Assembly: GCA_022495995.1 (NCBI GenBank) | Contig: JAFEMH010002562.1 | Coordinates: 1 to 64,000, forward strand | DNA: 64,000 bases | Direction of reading: 5' to 3' | Source of the DNA: Adenophora triphylla var. japonica | Lineage: Eukaryota > Streptophyta > Magnoliopsida > Asterales > Campanulaceae | Shown here: piece by piece, positions 31,603-44,268 of the stretch | Layout of the letters: each line of letters begins with the position of its first letter | Numbering within the stretch: the first letter of the stretch is position 1 | Translations under genes and position numbers: made by a program | Notes under the pieces: generated by a model | Told to the model about the DNA's origin: nothing | The model's database searches: none | The model's input: only the letters and a program-made list of their open reading frames with translations

Positions 31603-34600
31603 TTAAGAATTCAATCTCTGGACATCCACCAAGCTGTATAGATCACCACGCCTTTGTTTATCCAGTGGAAGGTTTGTCCTGATTTTATGAAGACGTTTAT
31701 TATTTTTGGCTGGACATAAATCATGACACATGAGAGCTAAGAGAAAAATGTAGTTGCAGGTTGTGTGGGTTCTCACCTTCTCAGCTCAAGTTGTGAGTAA
31801 TCAATCTCTGCTATGATCAATGCCTCCTCGTGTTCTGTAGTGGCCAATACTTCTCCAAACTGCCAAACATAGTTGTATGAGAAAAGTGCATTCTCCTTAA
31901 ATAAAAATAAAAAAATTGAAACAATATTGTACATTAATATTTAAATTAGTACATTCAATCTTGAATATTTTCATCCCAGATAGAAGCAATGTTTTAACAT
32001 ATTTTACCAATAATACAACCGATATTTGCAACAATGCATAAACTTACTGGTCCAACGAGGGTGGAATGGCCCCAAGCCACATAACCAGACCCACCAGCAT
32101 CTCGAGCAGGCGAGCAAGTTGCTACGAATAACTGTCAACAGACAGGAAATACATGAGCACTTACAAAATTAACCTCAGAAATCCTATAGCTAATACCAGA
32201 CAGCATAATATATTGTGTCAAGCCGTAAAGTCTCATTGACTATTTCAAAAATGCAGCCACCGGAGAGAGCATAATATTGTCAATTTCAGGCTGCATAACC
32301 TTTTCTTAAGCACACTAATTTTCAAAGGAATAACAGAAATTCTTTCAAGATATACACAAAGTTATCCAACTTATATGACAATCTTTTGGGAACGGTAGGT
32401 AGGACACTTATCAATGATGAGCACCAATAACGATGCATGGCTATAATATGGAGTATGTTGGACTATAAGTTGATCCCAATAATAACAAGATAACCATGCG
32501 ATGCTCTGATACTTTCTCAAAACAATTTTTTTAACTGAATTCCCTAACGCCGGGGGAGGGGAGGGGTTGAACTGGGGTTTTCAGCACCCACAACATCAAC
32601 AAATCCAAGACTACATTATACTATCGAGCTTGTGGAAATGTGAAGGCATAACACGTGCCATATTTTTATTTTTATTTTTATTTTTATTTTTATTTTTATT
32701 TTTATTTTTATTTTTATTTTTATTTTTATTTTTATTTTTATTTTTATTTTTATTTTTATTTTTATTTTTATTTTTATTTTTATTTTTATTTTTATTTTTA
32801 TTTTTATTTTTATTTTTATTTTTATTTTTATTTTTATTTTTATTTTTATTTTTTATTTTTATTTTTATTTTTATTTTTATTTTTATTTTTATTTTTATTT
32901 TTATTTTTATTTTTATTTTTATTTTTATTTTTATTTTTATTTTTATTTTTATTTTTATTTTTATTTTTATTTTTATTTTTATTTTTATTTTTATTTTTAT
33001 TTTTATTTTTATTTTTATTTTTATTTTTATTTTTATTTTTATTTTTATTTTTATTTTTATTTTTATTTTTATTTTTATTTTTATTTTTATTTTTATTTTT
33101 ATTTTTATTTTTATTTTTATTTTTATTTTTATTTTTATTTTTATTTTTATTTTTATTTTTATTTTTAATCAATGAAGATGAGTTACAAATCAAGCATTGA
33201 AATCAAGTTTCTTTTTTTCTTTTTAAAATCACATTGACATCAAGTTTAGTAAAGCCCATTGAGAATATAGGAGTTTGTCGAAGTACCTGATTATCGGTGG
33301 CCCTGTATATCAAAAAAAGAAATGTCCCAATCAATAAGTATAAAAACGGATCAAGTAAAGTAGATCTGGGTTTTACATATCATAGTCAATTAAACTCTTA
33401 ACATCAAGAAAACCACGCTGCATTAAACCATTTTAGGGTCCTGCATTTCATACTCTCAAGTGAGTTAATTTATAATTAAAAGGAAAATAAAATAAAGTGC
33501 AATAATCAAACTTCAAACTTGATACAACTGAAAAAAAAGAGGATAGTTCAATTTAAAATGTCCAACTCCAACATTTCCAAGTTCACGAGTAAGAGGAAAA
33601 ATTACGGAATGTGGACCATCAAATTGCTGAATAGGCTTGCCTCCCCTTGAAAAGCTATGTGCTGTTTAGTATCTGACAATTGGTCTTCAGCTCAAATTAC
33701 AAATTTCATCACTGTTACTCGGAGTTGCCTAAACACCACCTAGTATCAACCTTGGTCAAGGACAATTAAATACCCTAGCTGTTCAAATATACTTACTACT
33801 TACATACAAAAAGAAGAGACACTTTGGACTTTTTTGGGTCCATTTGACCAATTTATGTCAGTATTTAACGAGTATTTTGTTGTTCTTTCAAAACTTATAA
33901 GAGGCTGGTTTCAGAGGTTATGTTTATATTTCCTTTAACTAGATCAACATATTTGCAATAGGATATGCATAAGCTCATGGTGCATCTTTCCAAGGAGAGT
34001 TCCTCTCAGCTTTCTTTCCCGGACAAAGCAAAGGTCTACATGTATCCTTGGGTAGGTTCAGGATCTCGTCCTTTAGCCATCAACCTAAAATCCCAACAGC
34101 TCCCAATGTCAGTGGCCTCACTTAGCACTTGTACTGCTAAGGCTTACCCGGGAATGCCCAACTGTGGATACGTGGAAACCCCAATGGAGTAGTATCTGAA
34201 TTGTCCCCTTCTCTCAGGCCAATGATCCTCGTGGAGGTTATCGGTGGCCTTCGGCCATTCTTGGTCCTCTGAAGCGGGCATTTATGATGCATTTGTCCTA
34301 CTGAAAAGACAGCAGATTATTGGTTCTATTCCGCACACACCAGGTATTCACATATGTCTCAGTAGACTTATAAACTAGTTTCATCTAATCAACTTTTCCT
34401 GATAAAGTCCTGTAAAACTACAGCTTATCTGTCAACCTTCCTCCTGGAAACAAGAAATAGAGATTGACAGCCTATGTATGGATATGGAAACAGAGCAAGC
34501 AAATCAGCAATAAGCAAACTAGCTAACATATTAATAGGAGGGATAATGACCTTGAATTATGTAGAAACAGTGAATCTCGTAATGTTTATAAATTACATGA

Positions 34601-37600
34601 GTTACAAATACCTTGCCCTCTGCGATAACTCCCAATGCAATGGTCCAGTGGTCATGTTGAATGCCCCAGGATAGCAAATCAAGTGAGCACCTGATAGCAC
34701 CCATGTTCAGTCGCAGGTTAAAAGACATGAAATCCAAGGGTCATTGATTAATGGAATAACATCAATTAAGAATTTTATAAATTTTTAAATTATAATTTCC
34801 AACAACAGCAGCAATAATTAAATATAAGTAACCTTAAACAAGTACAATTTCTAGTTAATTATCAAAAATTGATAGAAGAATTTGATGGTGGATGACAAAC
34901 GTTTAGGAAAGGGGAAACCACTGCACCAAGATATGACAAAATTCTATTGCTACCTATATAAGCTATTCAAACGGGATGTAAATTAGTGTAAGAAAATCAT
35001 AAGCTAGATTAACAGAGACAAAGCCAGGATTTAGCTAAAAGGAGTCAAGATTATTTCAAAATTAGATAGTTCATGTTAGTATATAAGTCTTGCTCAAATG
35101 AGGGTCAAATTATTCTATATAGTGCATTTTTTCCTAAGCGGAGTGGGTCAAAAATGATAAAATTATTCTTGTTAATAGTTAAAAATTATTTTTCTAAAGT
35201 TGAAGGTAGTAAATTGTCATTTCTCAAAATAAAAGGGGGTCAGATAACCCCCTTCACATATGTGTGGCTTCGTCACTGGCTACATACATTGCCAAAAATA
35301 AAATAAAGTACCGTATTTAAACTCAACATCGTGAAGTCAGATATTACTAAAGAGACTAAAAGATCAAATATTTGGAAAGTGACAAATGACACCTTTGAAG
35401 ACTAAATTTAAGGTTTAATTCCTTGAGGCCCCCTCAGCCCAAACAAAAACCTATGTAAACCGACATAATTTAATAAAGCCCACATACACCCGAGGCTCAA
35501 ATCAAAATTCCTTATAAACCCAACACCCCACCTTTTTTTTGTGCCACCACTAAATGGAAATATGTAATTATGTGTATCAGGAATGTTTGGTTCTTCATCG
35601 AGTTTGATTGAATGAAAGCTGAGGAAAAATACAAATGAAGGCCACATCCCTCTCCTTGCTTTCGTTCCAACATTCCCAAAACTTGGCCTTGCAATGATTG
35701 CAGCCTGTGAAGAAATAATCAGAACGTAGAATGTCTTCCTTGTTGCTCGGTTGTCTGCTTACGAGATGTGTGAACTAACTGGACATGGCACACTATAAAC
35801 AAATACAAGGCTTGTGATTTTCTCTTCTTAACCTCTCTAACATATAAAACCCCTCCCTCCTCTCTCTCCTCTCATTCACATCTCAATCAACACACACACA
35901 CGCACTAAAATGCTTTCTTTGTCTCATGATTTTTTTATTATTTTTTTCATTTTTTTTCTAGTCTTATACCTTAGGCATAGGAGCGGACTAGTTAATAAAA
36001 TATGTGACTTTTTTATTATTTTTAAGAAAATGTGAAAAATTGTTTTAAAAAAAAATATCTCTTATACCTAAGGTATAAGAGTAAAGAGTAATTATAGTCT
36101 TATACCTTTGGTATAGAAGCGGACTGATTAATAAAATATGAGATTGTTAATGATTTTTTAAGAAAATGTAAAAAATTGTGAAAATTTTCTTTACTCTTAT
36201 GCCTAAGTTATAAGAGTAATTCTAATCTTATACCTTAGGTATAGGAGCGGAATGGTAGGAGCTGGGTTTGTATGGAATTTGACCATTCCATGGGTATTTA
36301 TGGGTTTTTTGTCTAACTGAGGGGGCCTAGGGTCGGAAGCCCTAAATTTAAAGATCTTTCACTTTTTAAATTAGTCATCTCAAACCTCTAGAATCTCATC
36401 TTCCCTTTCCCCTATTTAATGAAGTTAATATATTCTAGTTTAAACAATTTCTGAAATAAGGTCCTTGTTTATCACAGTAATCCATGGCAAGTAGAAACAC
36501 CCAGAAATAAATCAAAAGCATAGATACCATACTCCATGAACATGCCATAAGATATAAGAAGAAGAATTAATAACAAACCTCTAGCTGCATAAATGATTGC
36601 CAATTCCTGGAACTTAATGTCATGGCAGATACCTATACCTATACGTCCAACCTCTGCATAAATAAAAGCAAGAGTCCTAAAGTAGAATAGCTGAGAAGTT
36701 TAAGCATCATGAGAACTGTTAACCAATTCTAAATTGCTATTAGCAAAAGTAGACAGCAGCTTCCTATCTGACATTGATAATGAAGGGAGTCTTGATTTGA
36801 CAATTCAACATTGCAAACCCAATCAATATCATTACGCCCATGGTGAGGAAATGGAGTTTCTAACAATGAAAAAGTATGTACTCCTTCAGTCCCCAAATAA
36901 ATGTCCCCTTTTGACTAAGAATGGGCTTTAAGGAAGTACTTAACTCTTCGACTTTTACTTCAACAGCTTTAGTTCTCCGTAAGGGGTGAAAAATAAAAGG
37001 TACTAGTTCTGTTCTACCAAAGTAAAGAGCCTTGCAAACAACGAACATCTAAGCACTTTCTCGATGGGTTTCTTCTTTTTGCTTTTGATGGACTCTTTTC
37101 CCATCTGATGTATATGCTTTCTTCTAATAAAGTTCCTTTTCTGTATTAAAATGAAAAAAAAAATCTAAATGAAGAAGAGGACACTTATATTGCGAAGGAG
37201 GAAGTACTAGAGATTTATGCGTCTAGTTGAAAAATTTTCCTGTCTAGTCCTGGGAGGATCACCCAGATAATTAGCAACTTGATTTATTAATCTGCTGCTC
37301 TCTTCTGTCCATAGAGACTTCAGAACTGCTTCATGTTTACACTTCTGTTCCCACAGTTCTTGTCCTGCCTTAAGCCAATACATTACTACTTTTTCTATCC
37401 TGGAGAATTCACTTTTTACTCTTCAGCAAAAATACCACCATAAATACGAAAAAACTATGTTCAAACTCAATTGTGAACTTTCTAGCGCATCCAAGCACCC
37501 TAATGCTATAAGCTCCAAAACTACTGTACTTGTAAATCACTGGCGCAATCTCAAAAATCAAAAGATGAAAACCCACATCATCTTAATTATTGAGCAATTT

Positions 37601-40306
37601 CAAGACTCTAGTTAGCTATGCATGAGAAGACATGTACCTTAACTAATATGCATTGTACTAGGATGCAGTAGGCAATATCACCAGCTGCCCAAAAAGAGAT
37701 ACCAAGCAAGATTCTTATGTAAAGAGAAACAAACATTGGACGGAGACAGAGAGACACTAACTGAGAAATCTTTGTGTAAGATATGTACATTTCTTCTCGA
37801 TATGCTAGTACAGGCTCGACTTACTAACACGGAAAGCATAATATTAATCAAAAGCATTTAATGCAATCGCTAGGGAGACCAATCAAGATCAGAATGTAGA
37901 GCAGCATAAACTGTAGAAACAGACAAAGGATACAAAAGGATGTCGACGTAAACACTTAGAGTATTTTTCATTACCAGTTATTAGAGCAAACCTGTATCCA
38001 CTATGGTAGGAGTTGCCCCAGCTGTAAGAGTCTTTGATTCCTCAAATGTAATTTTCCCAGGAATATTGATGTCAAAAAGGTGTATCTGTGATATTGTCAG
38101 ATGTGTTTGTCCTTAGATTTTGTATGCTGAACATCACAATATGAATATGAATGATACTACAACCTCCATGCTTAAGTGAATCTCAATAATTTTCTCATAT
38201 TACTAGAAGCCGCATGATATGGAGGCATTACCCAGTTCTTATTAATTTCTCATCAAAGACCTAAAAATGACGTTGACCGGCAGCACCTCATAAAATATGG
38301 TCAGAGTACTAAAATAAATGTGAATACATCTTTAAGACATGATATTATACTCTTATCTTATACGATGGACAGTTATATGTTCACATCACACAAGCAAAAT
38401 GCAGTACCTTTCTATGTTTAGCTAGCAGCTTCCCATCAGTTCCAAATACACAGCAGGTATTGTACAACTTATCCCCGGATCTTTCAGGTATAGATCCACC
38501 AACTATTGTCACCTTTAGAAGGCAAGCAACTTCAGATAGCATCGCTGTTGATGGGGATGCATCACCACCAGCATCAATGTCCTCCGCATACACTGGGAAG
38601 CTATCATTCGAATATGGACTGTTCCATATTTCCTGAAATGTGAAGGCGCAAAGTTATACTCTGCGACACATATCTCTGACAACAATATCAACAGATCCGG
38701 AAAATCTTTATTTTAATAGATAAGCTAATGGAAGAAAAAACTCCCTCGGTCCCGAAATGACAGTCTCACTTTTTTGTGGTTAATTTGATTGAACTATAAC
38801 GAAAGATTTAGGAAAAGTTAATTATCCCACCAATGAAAATCTAAAACTTGCTAGTGATGCATTATTAAAAAAGATCCAATAAAAAAAATTCAGAATTACA
38901 TTAGGATACATATTTTTTTCCTAAATCTTTCGTCTCAGATCAATCAATTTAACTACTAAAAAAGTGGGACCATCATTCCAGGATGGAAGGGTATAGAAAA
39001 AGTAGGCTTTTTGGTAAATACTGATTGATATGTAGAGGAGGTGCATAACAAATAACCCTTTTGTTTTCAAGAATTTGAAGAACTTGGCACAGTATGCTCA
39101 GTTCTTAAGTTGAGTCCAAAAACTACTGCATTTTAGAATTCTTCTTTGATAGACATAACTAAGATACACATTTGCGGTATCCAAGGAACCATACAATTAT
39201 AGGGCTGACAGCATGAGCCTAAAGCATGTTGGTAGACAAAATTTTCCCTGAATTGAAGTCAAATATCCATAATCTCATTCCTAAAAGAAAGAAAAGCCTT
39301 TTCGAAGCTGTTCCAATTACATTGGCTTCACATATGTAAGCTTGCAATGATGTACTGAAAATAAAATAAGCATCCCAGGTTTTTCCCGCATCCTGATTCC
39401 CAAAAGTTATAGCACTAAGAAGAAAATAACCGCAAAAATAGATTCATACAGCCACAACAATAAGTTCACAGAGCACTAACAAAGTAAAGTCGTCTACTAG
39501 CTCTCAGGCCTCCTAACACACAATACAAATCTCATCCTTTTTACACTCTTAAGACCGAGTGTGTAAAGATATGACTTCAACAGCAACACATACAAAGACT
39601 AGCAAACGATGAGCATTGAATCAAATTATAAAGGATACAGATGCTGTTTTTCCATATCTTGTTATGTAATTCAGTGCAGTCTAAAATGGTTGCTTACGCA
39701 TTATTCTGCCCTGCACAATGAACAGGGTAAAACTAATGCAAGTAATATTTTGAGACCTAAAATTAAGAGGAAAAAAGCATTACAGGGAGAAGAATAAGCT
39801 TAGCACCCTTTTCAACAGCCTCCCCGATTACATTACGAGCATGCAAAATGTTCTTCTCCTTATCGGCCGTCACCGACAACTGACACAGTCCAATCTCAAA
39901 CTGCAACAAACTCATCAATTTTAAAAACAAAATAAATTCATTTACATAAAATCTCAATTCGGGTAAGTATCAAACGAAAACGCACGCACACACACCACAT
40001 TTGGAGAGAGACCTTGGAGACGGGAGGGGAGGGAAATTGGATTGCTGGAGGAACCCTAGCTTTCTCGGGACTGAAAGAGGCGGCCATGGTTACCGAGGCA
40101 GCTGTGGAGGTTTTTGTACGGAGGGGATTGTAGAGGCTGCGATTGTTAGGTATTGGAATGAGTGAAGGTCGACGGTGGAGGAGGAACGGCACCGGGTTTG
40201 ATATGACGCGAGAAACAGGGAGGCGGAGGGCGGCGAAATTGCGAGAAGACGATGATGAAGAAGAAACAATGGTGGAAGAAAAGAAAGCGATTGATTCCCC
40301 TTTCAT
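31603..40306 (-). CDS. omega-amidase, chloroplast type (nitrilase superfamily)
   Basis: Splicing the minus strand gives ten coding exons: 40306-40013, 39900-39784, 38632-38408, 38085-37992, 36653-36579, 34690-34612, 33302-33287, 32131-32048, 31859-31777 and 31678-31603. All introns are GT..AG. The total is 1143 bp, or 380 aa. The protein is a Nit2-type omega-amidase, which hydrolyses 2-oxoglutaramate and 2-oxosuccinamate to the 2-oxoacids. The nitrilase triad is present: Glu in [12 protein letters not shown], Lys in AKHRKIHLFDI, Cys in [10 protein letters not shown]. The Ser-rich first about 75 residues ([15 protein letters not shown]) suggest a plastid transit peptide. The length is close to the plant family. 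Exon 7 is a 16-base microexon encoding (R)ATDNQ. Introns hold several MITEs and a long TTTTTA array. The reading is open throughout, so I expect it to be functional. Confidence 0.93.
32662..33167. repeat. (TTTTTA)n hexanucleotide array, about 84 units
   Basis: 506 bp of nearly perfect TTTTTA repeats with a single extra T at about 32850. It sits in intron 7 of omega-amidase, 120 bp from the 16-base microexon. Its translations are meaningless Phe/Leu, Phe/Tyr and Lys/Asn repeats. Confidence 0.97.
35013..35278. mobile_element. degenerate TIR element in intron 5 of omega-amidase
   Basis: CAGAGACAAAGCCA at the left and TGGCTTCGTCACTG at the right form a 14-bp imperfect inverted repeat resembling hAT ends of the CAGTGACGAAGCCA type. 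I found no matching 8-bp duplication. Confidence 0.4.
35407..36347. mobile_element. TIR element of about 0.94 kb in intron 5 of omega-amidase
   Basis: Left TTTAAGGTTTAATTCC, then GGCCCCCTCAGCCCAAACAA, matches the inverted right end (GGCCCCCTCAGTTAGACAAA, then GGGCTTCCGACC). The TIR is about 45 bp with gaps. No clear target duplication was found. The interior contains a promoter/5'UTR-like block (35790-35910) and a set of TCTTATACCTTAGGTATA palindromes (35960-36250). Confidence 0.55.
35960..36252. repeat. tandem units of about 135 bp with palindromic TATACC core
   Basis: TCTTATACCTTAGGCATAG, TCTTATACCTTTGGTATAG and TCTTATACCTTAGGTATAG start at about 35961, 36099 and 36229. Between them are inverted forms (CTCTTATACCTAAGGTATAA near 36059; CTCTTATGCCTAAGTTATAA near 36194). 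Confidence 0.75.
36881..37204. mobile_element. degenerate Stowaway-like MITE in intron 4 of omega-amidase
   Basis: CTCCTTCAGTCCCCAAATAA at the left and TTATATTGCGAAGGAGGAAG at the right are flanked by TA. The TIR is diverged. Confidence 0.5.
38741..38991. mobile_element. Stowaway-like MITE in intron 2 of omega-amidase
   Basis: CTCCCTCGGTCCCGAAATGA opens the element, and the right end reads ATTCCAGGATGGAAGGG. Long inner arms match as inverted repeats (CGAAAGATTTAGG and CCTAAATCTTTCG). The left TA is lost. Confidence 0.65.
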
Positions 40307-41219
40307 TTCATGATTTCATCACTGGTAAGATTCTTTCTATTTCAGTTCACCACTGGGATTATTATTTATTTTTTGTTATACTAAAAGGAATACCAAGATA
40401 TAAATATAAATATTCGAAACACTATTTATTATTTATATTTTCAAATAAATAAAATTATTATACGAGACTATCTCAAAATGATAGTAAAATATTAGTACCT
40501 TGAATGAACGAAAATACAACTATTAGTATGGCTCGGAAGGAGTATTTGGCACATGCATTGTGTCATTACTCTACTAACTCTGCATAGCTACGATTAATTT
40601 GGATATTAATTTTCTCGAATCTAGTCCATTCGTTCATTATTATCGAGTGATTAAATTCTTGTATGATTTGTTTACAGTTAGATTGATTGTCGTTTAGGAA
40701 ATTTGAAAATGTTGCAGCAGCGGCCAATTTGGTCACAATGATTTGGCGACGTTCCTCTTTTTCTTATATCTCGAGTATGAGAGCTTCGTTTGACTCCAGT
40801 CAAAATATTGGGGATGTGCTAAATCTTACCCCAACCATGGCAACACATCAAGAAAGTCGTCTATTTCCAAATCATAAACCCACATTCATGCAGTGAAACA
40901 GCAAGTGATCATGGCCAAGAAGATCTAAATTCCCACTTAATTTGCTTCTTGATTTTTCCTTGTTTTTCATATTCCCAAGTATTTAGCATGACAACAAATT
41001 AAGTCATAGTATACTTGGCAGCATTAACAAGAAACTAAGCTGGCCAACTTATCTATATATCAATGTCACCACTGACATAGAATAAGTCGCCGCCTCCTCA
41101 GTATCACCACTTCGGCAAGAACTAAAAACAATTCTTCGAAACATCCGTTTACATCTTCTTTTGCTACCACATAACTTGGTACAACTTCCATTATTCTTGT
41201 ATTTTCAAAAAACAAGAAC
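40307..41219. promoter_or_regulatory. divergent intergenic region between omega-amidase and the 387-aa gene
   Basis: About 0.9 kb separates two genes transcribed away from each other, so both promoters must lie here. I see no convincing TATA box. A 69-codon open frame at 40687-40896 has no recognisable motif. Confidence 0.5.
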
Positions 41220-42909
41220 ATGGGAAGTTCTCAAACCTTAGTTTGCGTGAAACAAGTCAAACAAGAGGCGGAAGAAGAATGGGACGAAACCATGCCATTG
41301 CCCGGAGACATCATAGAAGGCGTTACAGAGGGCATCAATGATGATAATGAAGATAAACTGTTTATACCAGCCAAAGGAAAATCGGATTTCAGTACACAGT
41401 TGGGTAAGATTAGCAGAAAAGCGGATGATATTTGGTTGATGGTTAGGCGGGGAAATAGCATGATGAAATTACACGTAGTTATTGTGTGTGAACGGAGTTC
41501 CAAATTGCAGCAGAGAAAGTATACGGTTAGAGCAGCTTCAAATGATAAGCATGTTGCAGTTTTAGCAGACCTCACTTTTGATCAGTGTACTGAATTGCAA
41601 GGTAATGAAGTTACAGGGTCAACTACTGACTCGAAATCTACCCGTGAACCATCGCCCATCCGCGTTTTAACCTTTTCCTTCCTGATGAAAATCAACAGGT
41701 CAAAGTTCGTTAAACCGTTTCTTTTTTTCTTTTTCTTTTTCTGCAGAAATGAGCAGGAGGGTGGTTAATGTGGAGTCGAGGGGATTTAACCAGAAGGGGA
41801 TCAAATATGACTGGAAAACGAAGGTCGGGACGTTCTTGCCAGATCATCGTTCTACTGTCGTTAGTTCTGTTCTTTTCATGCCAATGGGAAGAGAGCGTGA
41901 TATTGAGGCGACTACAGTTAGAACCATGGCCTGGTTTTCTGCAGCTGTTTCTTCGGGTGTTCCTCTTGTATTCATTAATATCCAAACGGAACAAATTATA
42001 ACCTCAGTAAGATGTCAAGAAAGTTAACGAAGTTAATGAAGTTTTATTCTTTTCCCGGGTTGTGTTATCGAAGTTTCCTTCTTTTTTTTTTTTTGTTTTC
42101 TGTAGGAAAGTGCTAATGTTAATGGCAAGGAGATAACTCGAGGCAGGCAACAAAGTTACACTACGACGGTCAAGATTGTTCAAGGTATACGACTATGGTT
42201 TCTACCGGGAATAACAGAAGTTTCACTTGAACTGACACCGGAGCCACGAGAAGTCAGATTTGGAATGGACATCAGAAGAACTGAAGAGGTAAAGCCTACC
42301 GATACCCTTAAACTATATTGCCACTCGCAATGGGGCCTATACAGTTCGACTAGTTCAAATAAAATGTAACCCTCTACTACTATAACATTTAGCTAATGTT
42401 ATTATAAGATGCAACTCATTGGATTTATGTACAGTTCAACTGCACAGACCCTGCCCCGAATCCGTTTGGCAACCCATTGTCTTTCCACTTCTATGTCAGT
42501 AACTTTAAACTGAACTGCCAAACAGAGCCCAAGAAATCTTGGCTTAACCAACTTTTTTTCTTATGAACAGGGATTCATCTGTATTTACGCGGTGACTAAA
42601 GGAACTGCAGCGGACCGTGCTGGTCTCGGATACTTACACGAGAAAGCTAATGAAACAAACAATTTAGTCGTGATTTCGCGATTAGAAGGGAAAAGCCTCA
42701 TGCCTACAACAGTCAGTTCTGACGGACTAATACATTGTTGTGATCATTCAGATATAAAAGAAACGCTCGTTTCAGCAATGGAGCATATGGACAGCATTCA
42801 GCTACACGTCATGTCGTGGCCTACGCAAACTCCGTTAAACTCCCCACAAGCAATCGGCGCAGCTACCCTTAGGCCTCCTAAATTACATCCATCGACGCCG
42901 CTATTGTAA
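41220..42909 (+). CDS. conserved plant protein with possible C-terminal PDZ-like region
   Basis: Four exons (41220-41601, 41747-42006, 42106-42288, 42571-42909) with GT..AG introns join in frame to 387 aa. The start is the first Met, before SSQTLVCVKQVKQEAEEEWD. Regions are: an acidic N-terminus (LPGDIIEGVTEG), an LMVRRGNSMMKLHVVIV segment, GIKYDWKTKVGTFLPDH, and WFSAAVSSGVPLVFINIQTE. The C-terminus reads GFICIYAVTKGTAADRAGLG and LVVISRLEGKSLMP, which is how a PDZ-like fold would look (a hydrophobic loop followed by A-D-R-A-G-L). I believe it belongs to a plant-conserved uncharacterised family, and I cannot assign a function. No signal peptide or membrane segment is visible. Confidence 0.85.
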
Positions 42910-43186
42910 CATTTAAAGTATATAGTCTGCTAATCATTTCAAGAACTTAATAAGCATTATCAACGACGTAATGTAGTTAGAGGGAGAATAAATGAAGTTG
43001 TATATGTATAATTTTTCGTGAATTACATCAGAAAAAGGACACTTTCAAGTTTCTGATGCATAAATGGCGCATTTCACAGATAACTGTGTCATTTCATTTA
43101 TTGATTCAATTCAACTAGATCTTATCATAATATTTCGCGATAAAGTTGCATCATCTCATTCGTTGATGCAATCCGACTAAATTATA
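42910..43186. other. 3' flank of the 387-aa gene
   Basis: An AT-rich likely 3'UTR. Nothing else is recognised. Confidence 0.5.
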
Positions 43187-43416
43187 CTCCCTCCGTCCCA
43201 AAATGTTTGTCCTATTTGACTTTTTTGTTGAACTTTGATCACAAATTTATGAGAGATTAATCATGTTCATGAAATTCTAAAAGTTGTTGATAATATTATT
43301 AATGGTGAATCAATAGGAAGTTTTAGAATTTCATGAACATAATTAAATTGTCATATATTTGTGGTCAAAGTTCAACAAAAAAATCAAATGGAACAAACAT
43401 TTTGGGACTGAGGGAG
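43187..43416. mobile_element. Stowaway MITE (230 bp), near-palindromic
   Basis: CTCCCTCCGTCCCAAAATGT and the inverted ACATTTTGGGACTGAGGGAG ends are flanked by TA (43185-43186, 43417-43418). The arms stay complementary across most of the element (TTGAACTTTGATCACAAAT and ATTTGTGGTCAAAGTTCAA). Confidence 0.92.
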
Positions 43417-44268
43417 TATCAAAATGAGAATGATTTTGATATAGGGGGTGTTTGTTTGCTCTTAATGAGCTCTGAATGGAGGGCTGGCTCGATCAGCAAT
43501 TTGAAGATTCAGCGTGTTTGTTTTGGACTGCTAGTTGGTGCTGATTACCTTTGTCTGATCCAGCAAAAAAGAAAACCATACTTATTCGGTCAGAGCCTAC
43601 TACTCCATACAACATTTGACAACCTTGGCAGTTGGCCCCTACGTATTTATGGTGAATGTTGGCAAAACTATAGAAAGTGAATGCAAATAAGAAATTGAAA
43701 AGTACTACTACCTTCCCCGTTCAAGAATACTTATGGATTTCGAACAGCTAAAGGGGTTCTTGATGCAGCGCTTCTTGCTTCACTCAACAACCGTAATCGT
43801 GTCACCTCGACCTACTTTCATGCTCGACGGACGAGATGTGTCGAGTTCGATGAGACCCACAAATTGTTGAAACCGATCTGAGATGGTCAAATCCGGATAT
43901 GGTCAAATCTGGACCACACAAAAAATGAACGACCTGAGATGGTCAAATCCGGATAGTAGAATGAAGCGTTTGATCTAAAAAAAAATGTTGCATCAGACTC
44001 ATATTCAATATTTGTTGTTTTGATTTTATTACACGTAATAAAAAAAACTTGGTAACCAAAAAAGTTTAATGATTCAGCATCAAGGCAGTTTCTAATTACT
44101 AAGCATCGAATTCGGCAATAAATATTTAGTGTTTGATGCTATCAAAAACGCACATAAATTAATCTAAAACATTGAATTAGATTGATAAATGTGACCAGTG
44201 CAATTTGAGTCTGATCAAGATATTAAGAGGTTGTATTTTACATTGTTGGACCCAAAACTTAATCAGCA
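43417..44268. other. intergenic region upstream of the PPR gene
   Basis: No gene is visible. Two near-copies of GAGATGGTCAAATCCGGATA lie at about 43880-43955. An open frame at 43333-43680 mostly overlaps the MITE and has no motif. Confidence 0.5.

Noticed and set aside
32567..33200. Long open frames of FLFLFL, FYFYFY and KNKNKN type on both strands
   Set aside because: They are translations of the TTTTTA array within an intron, not proteins.
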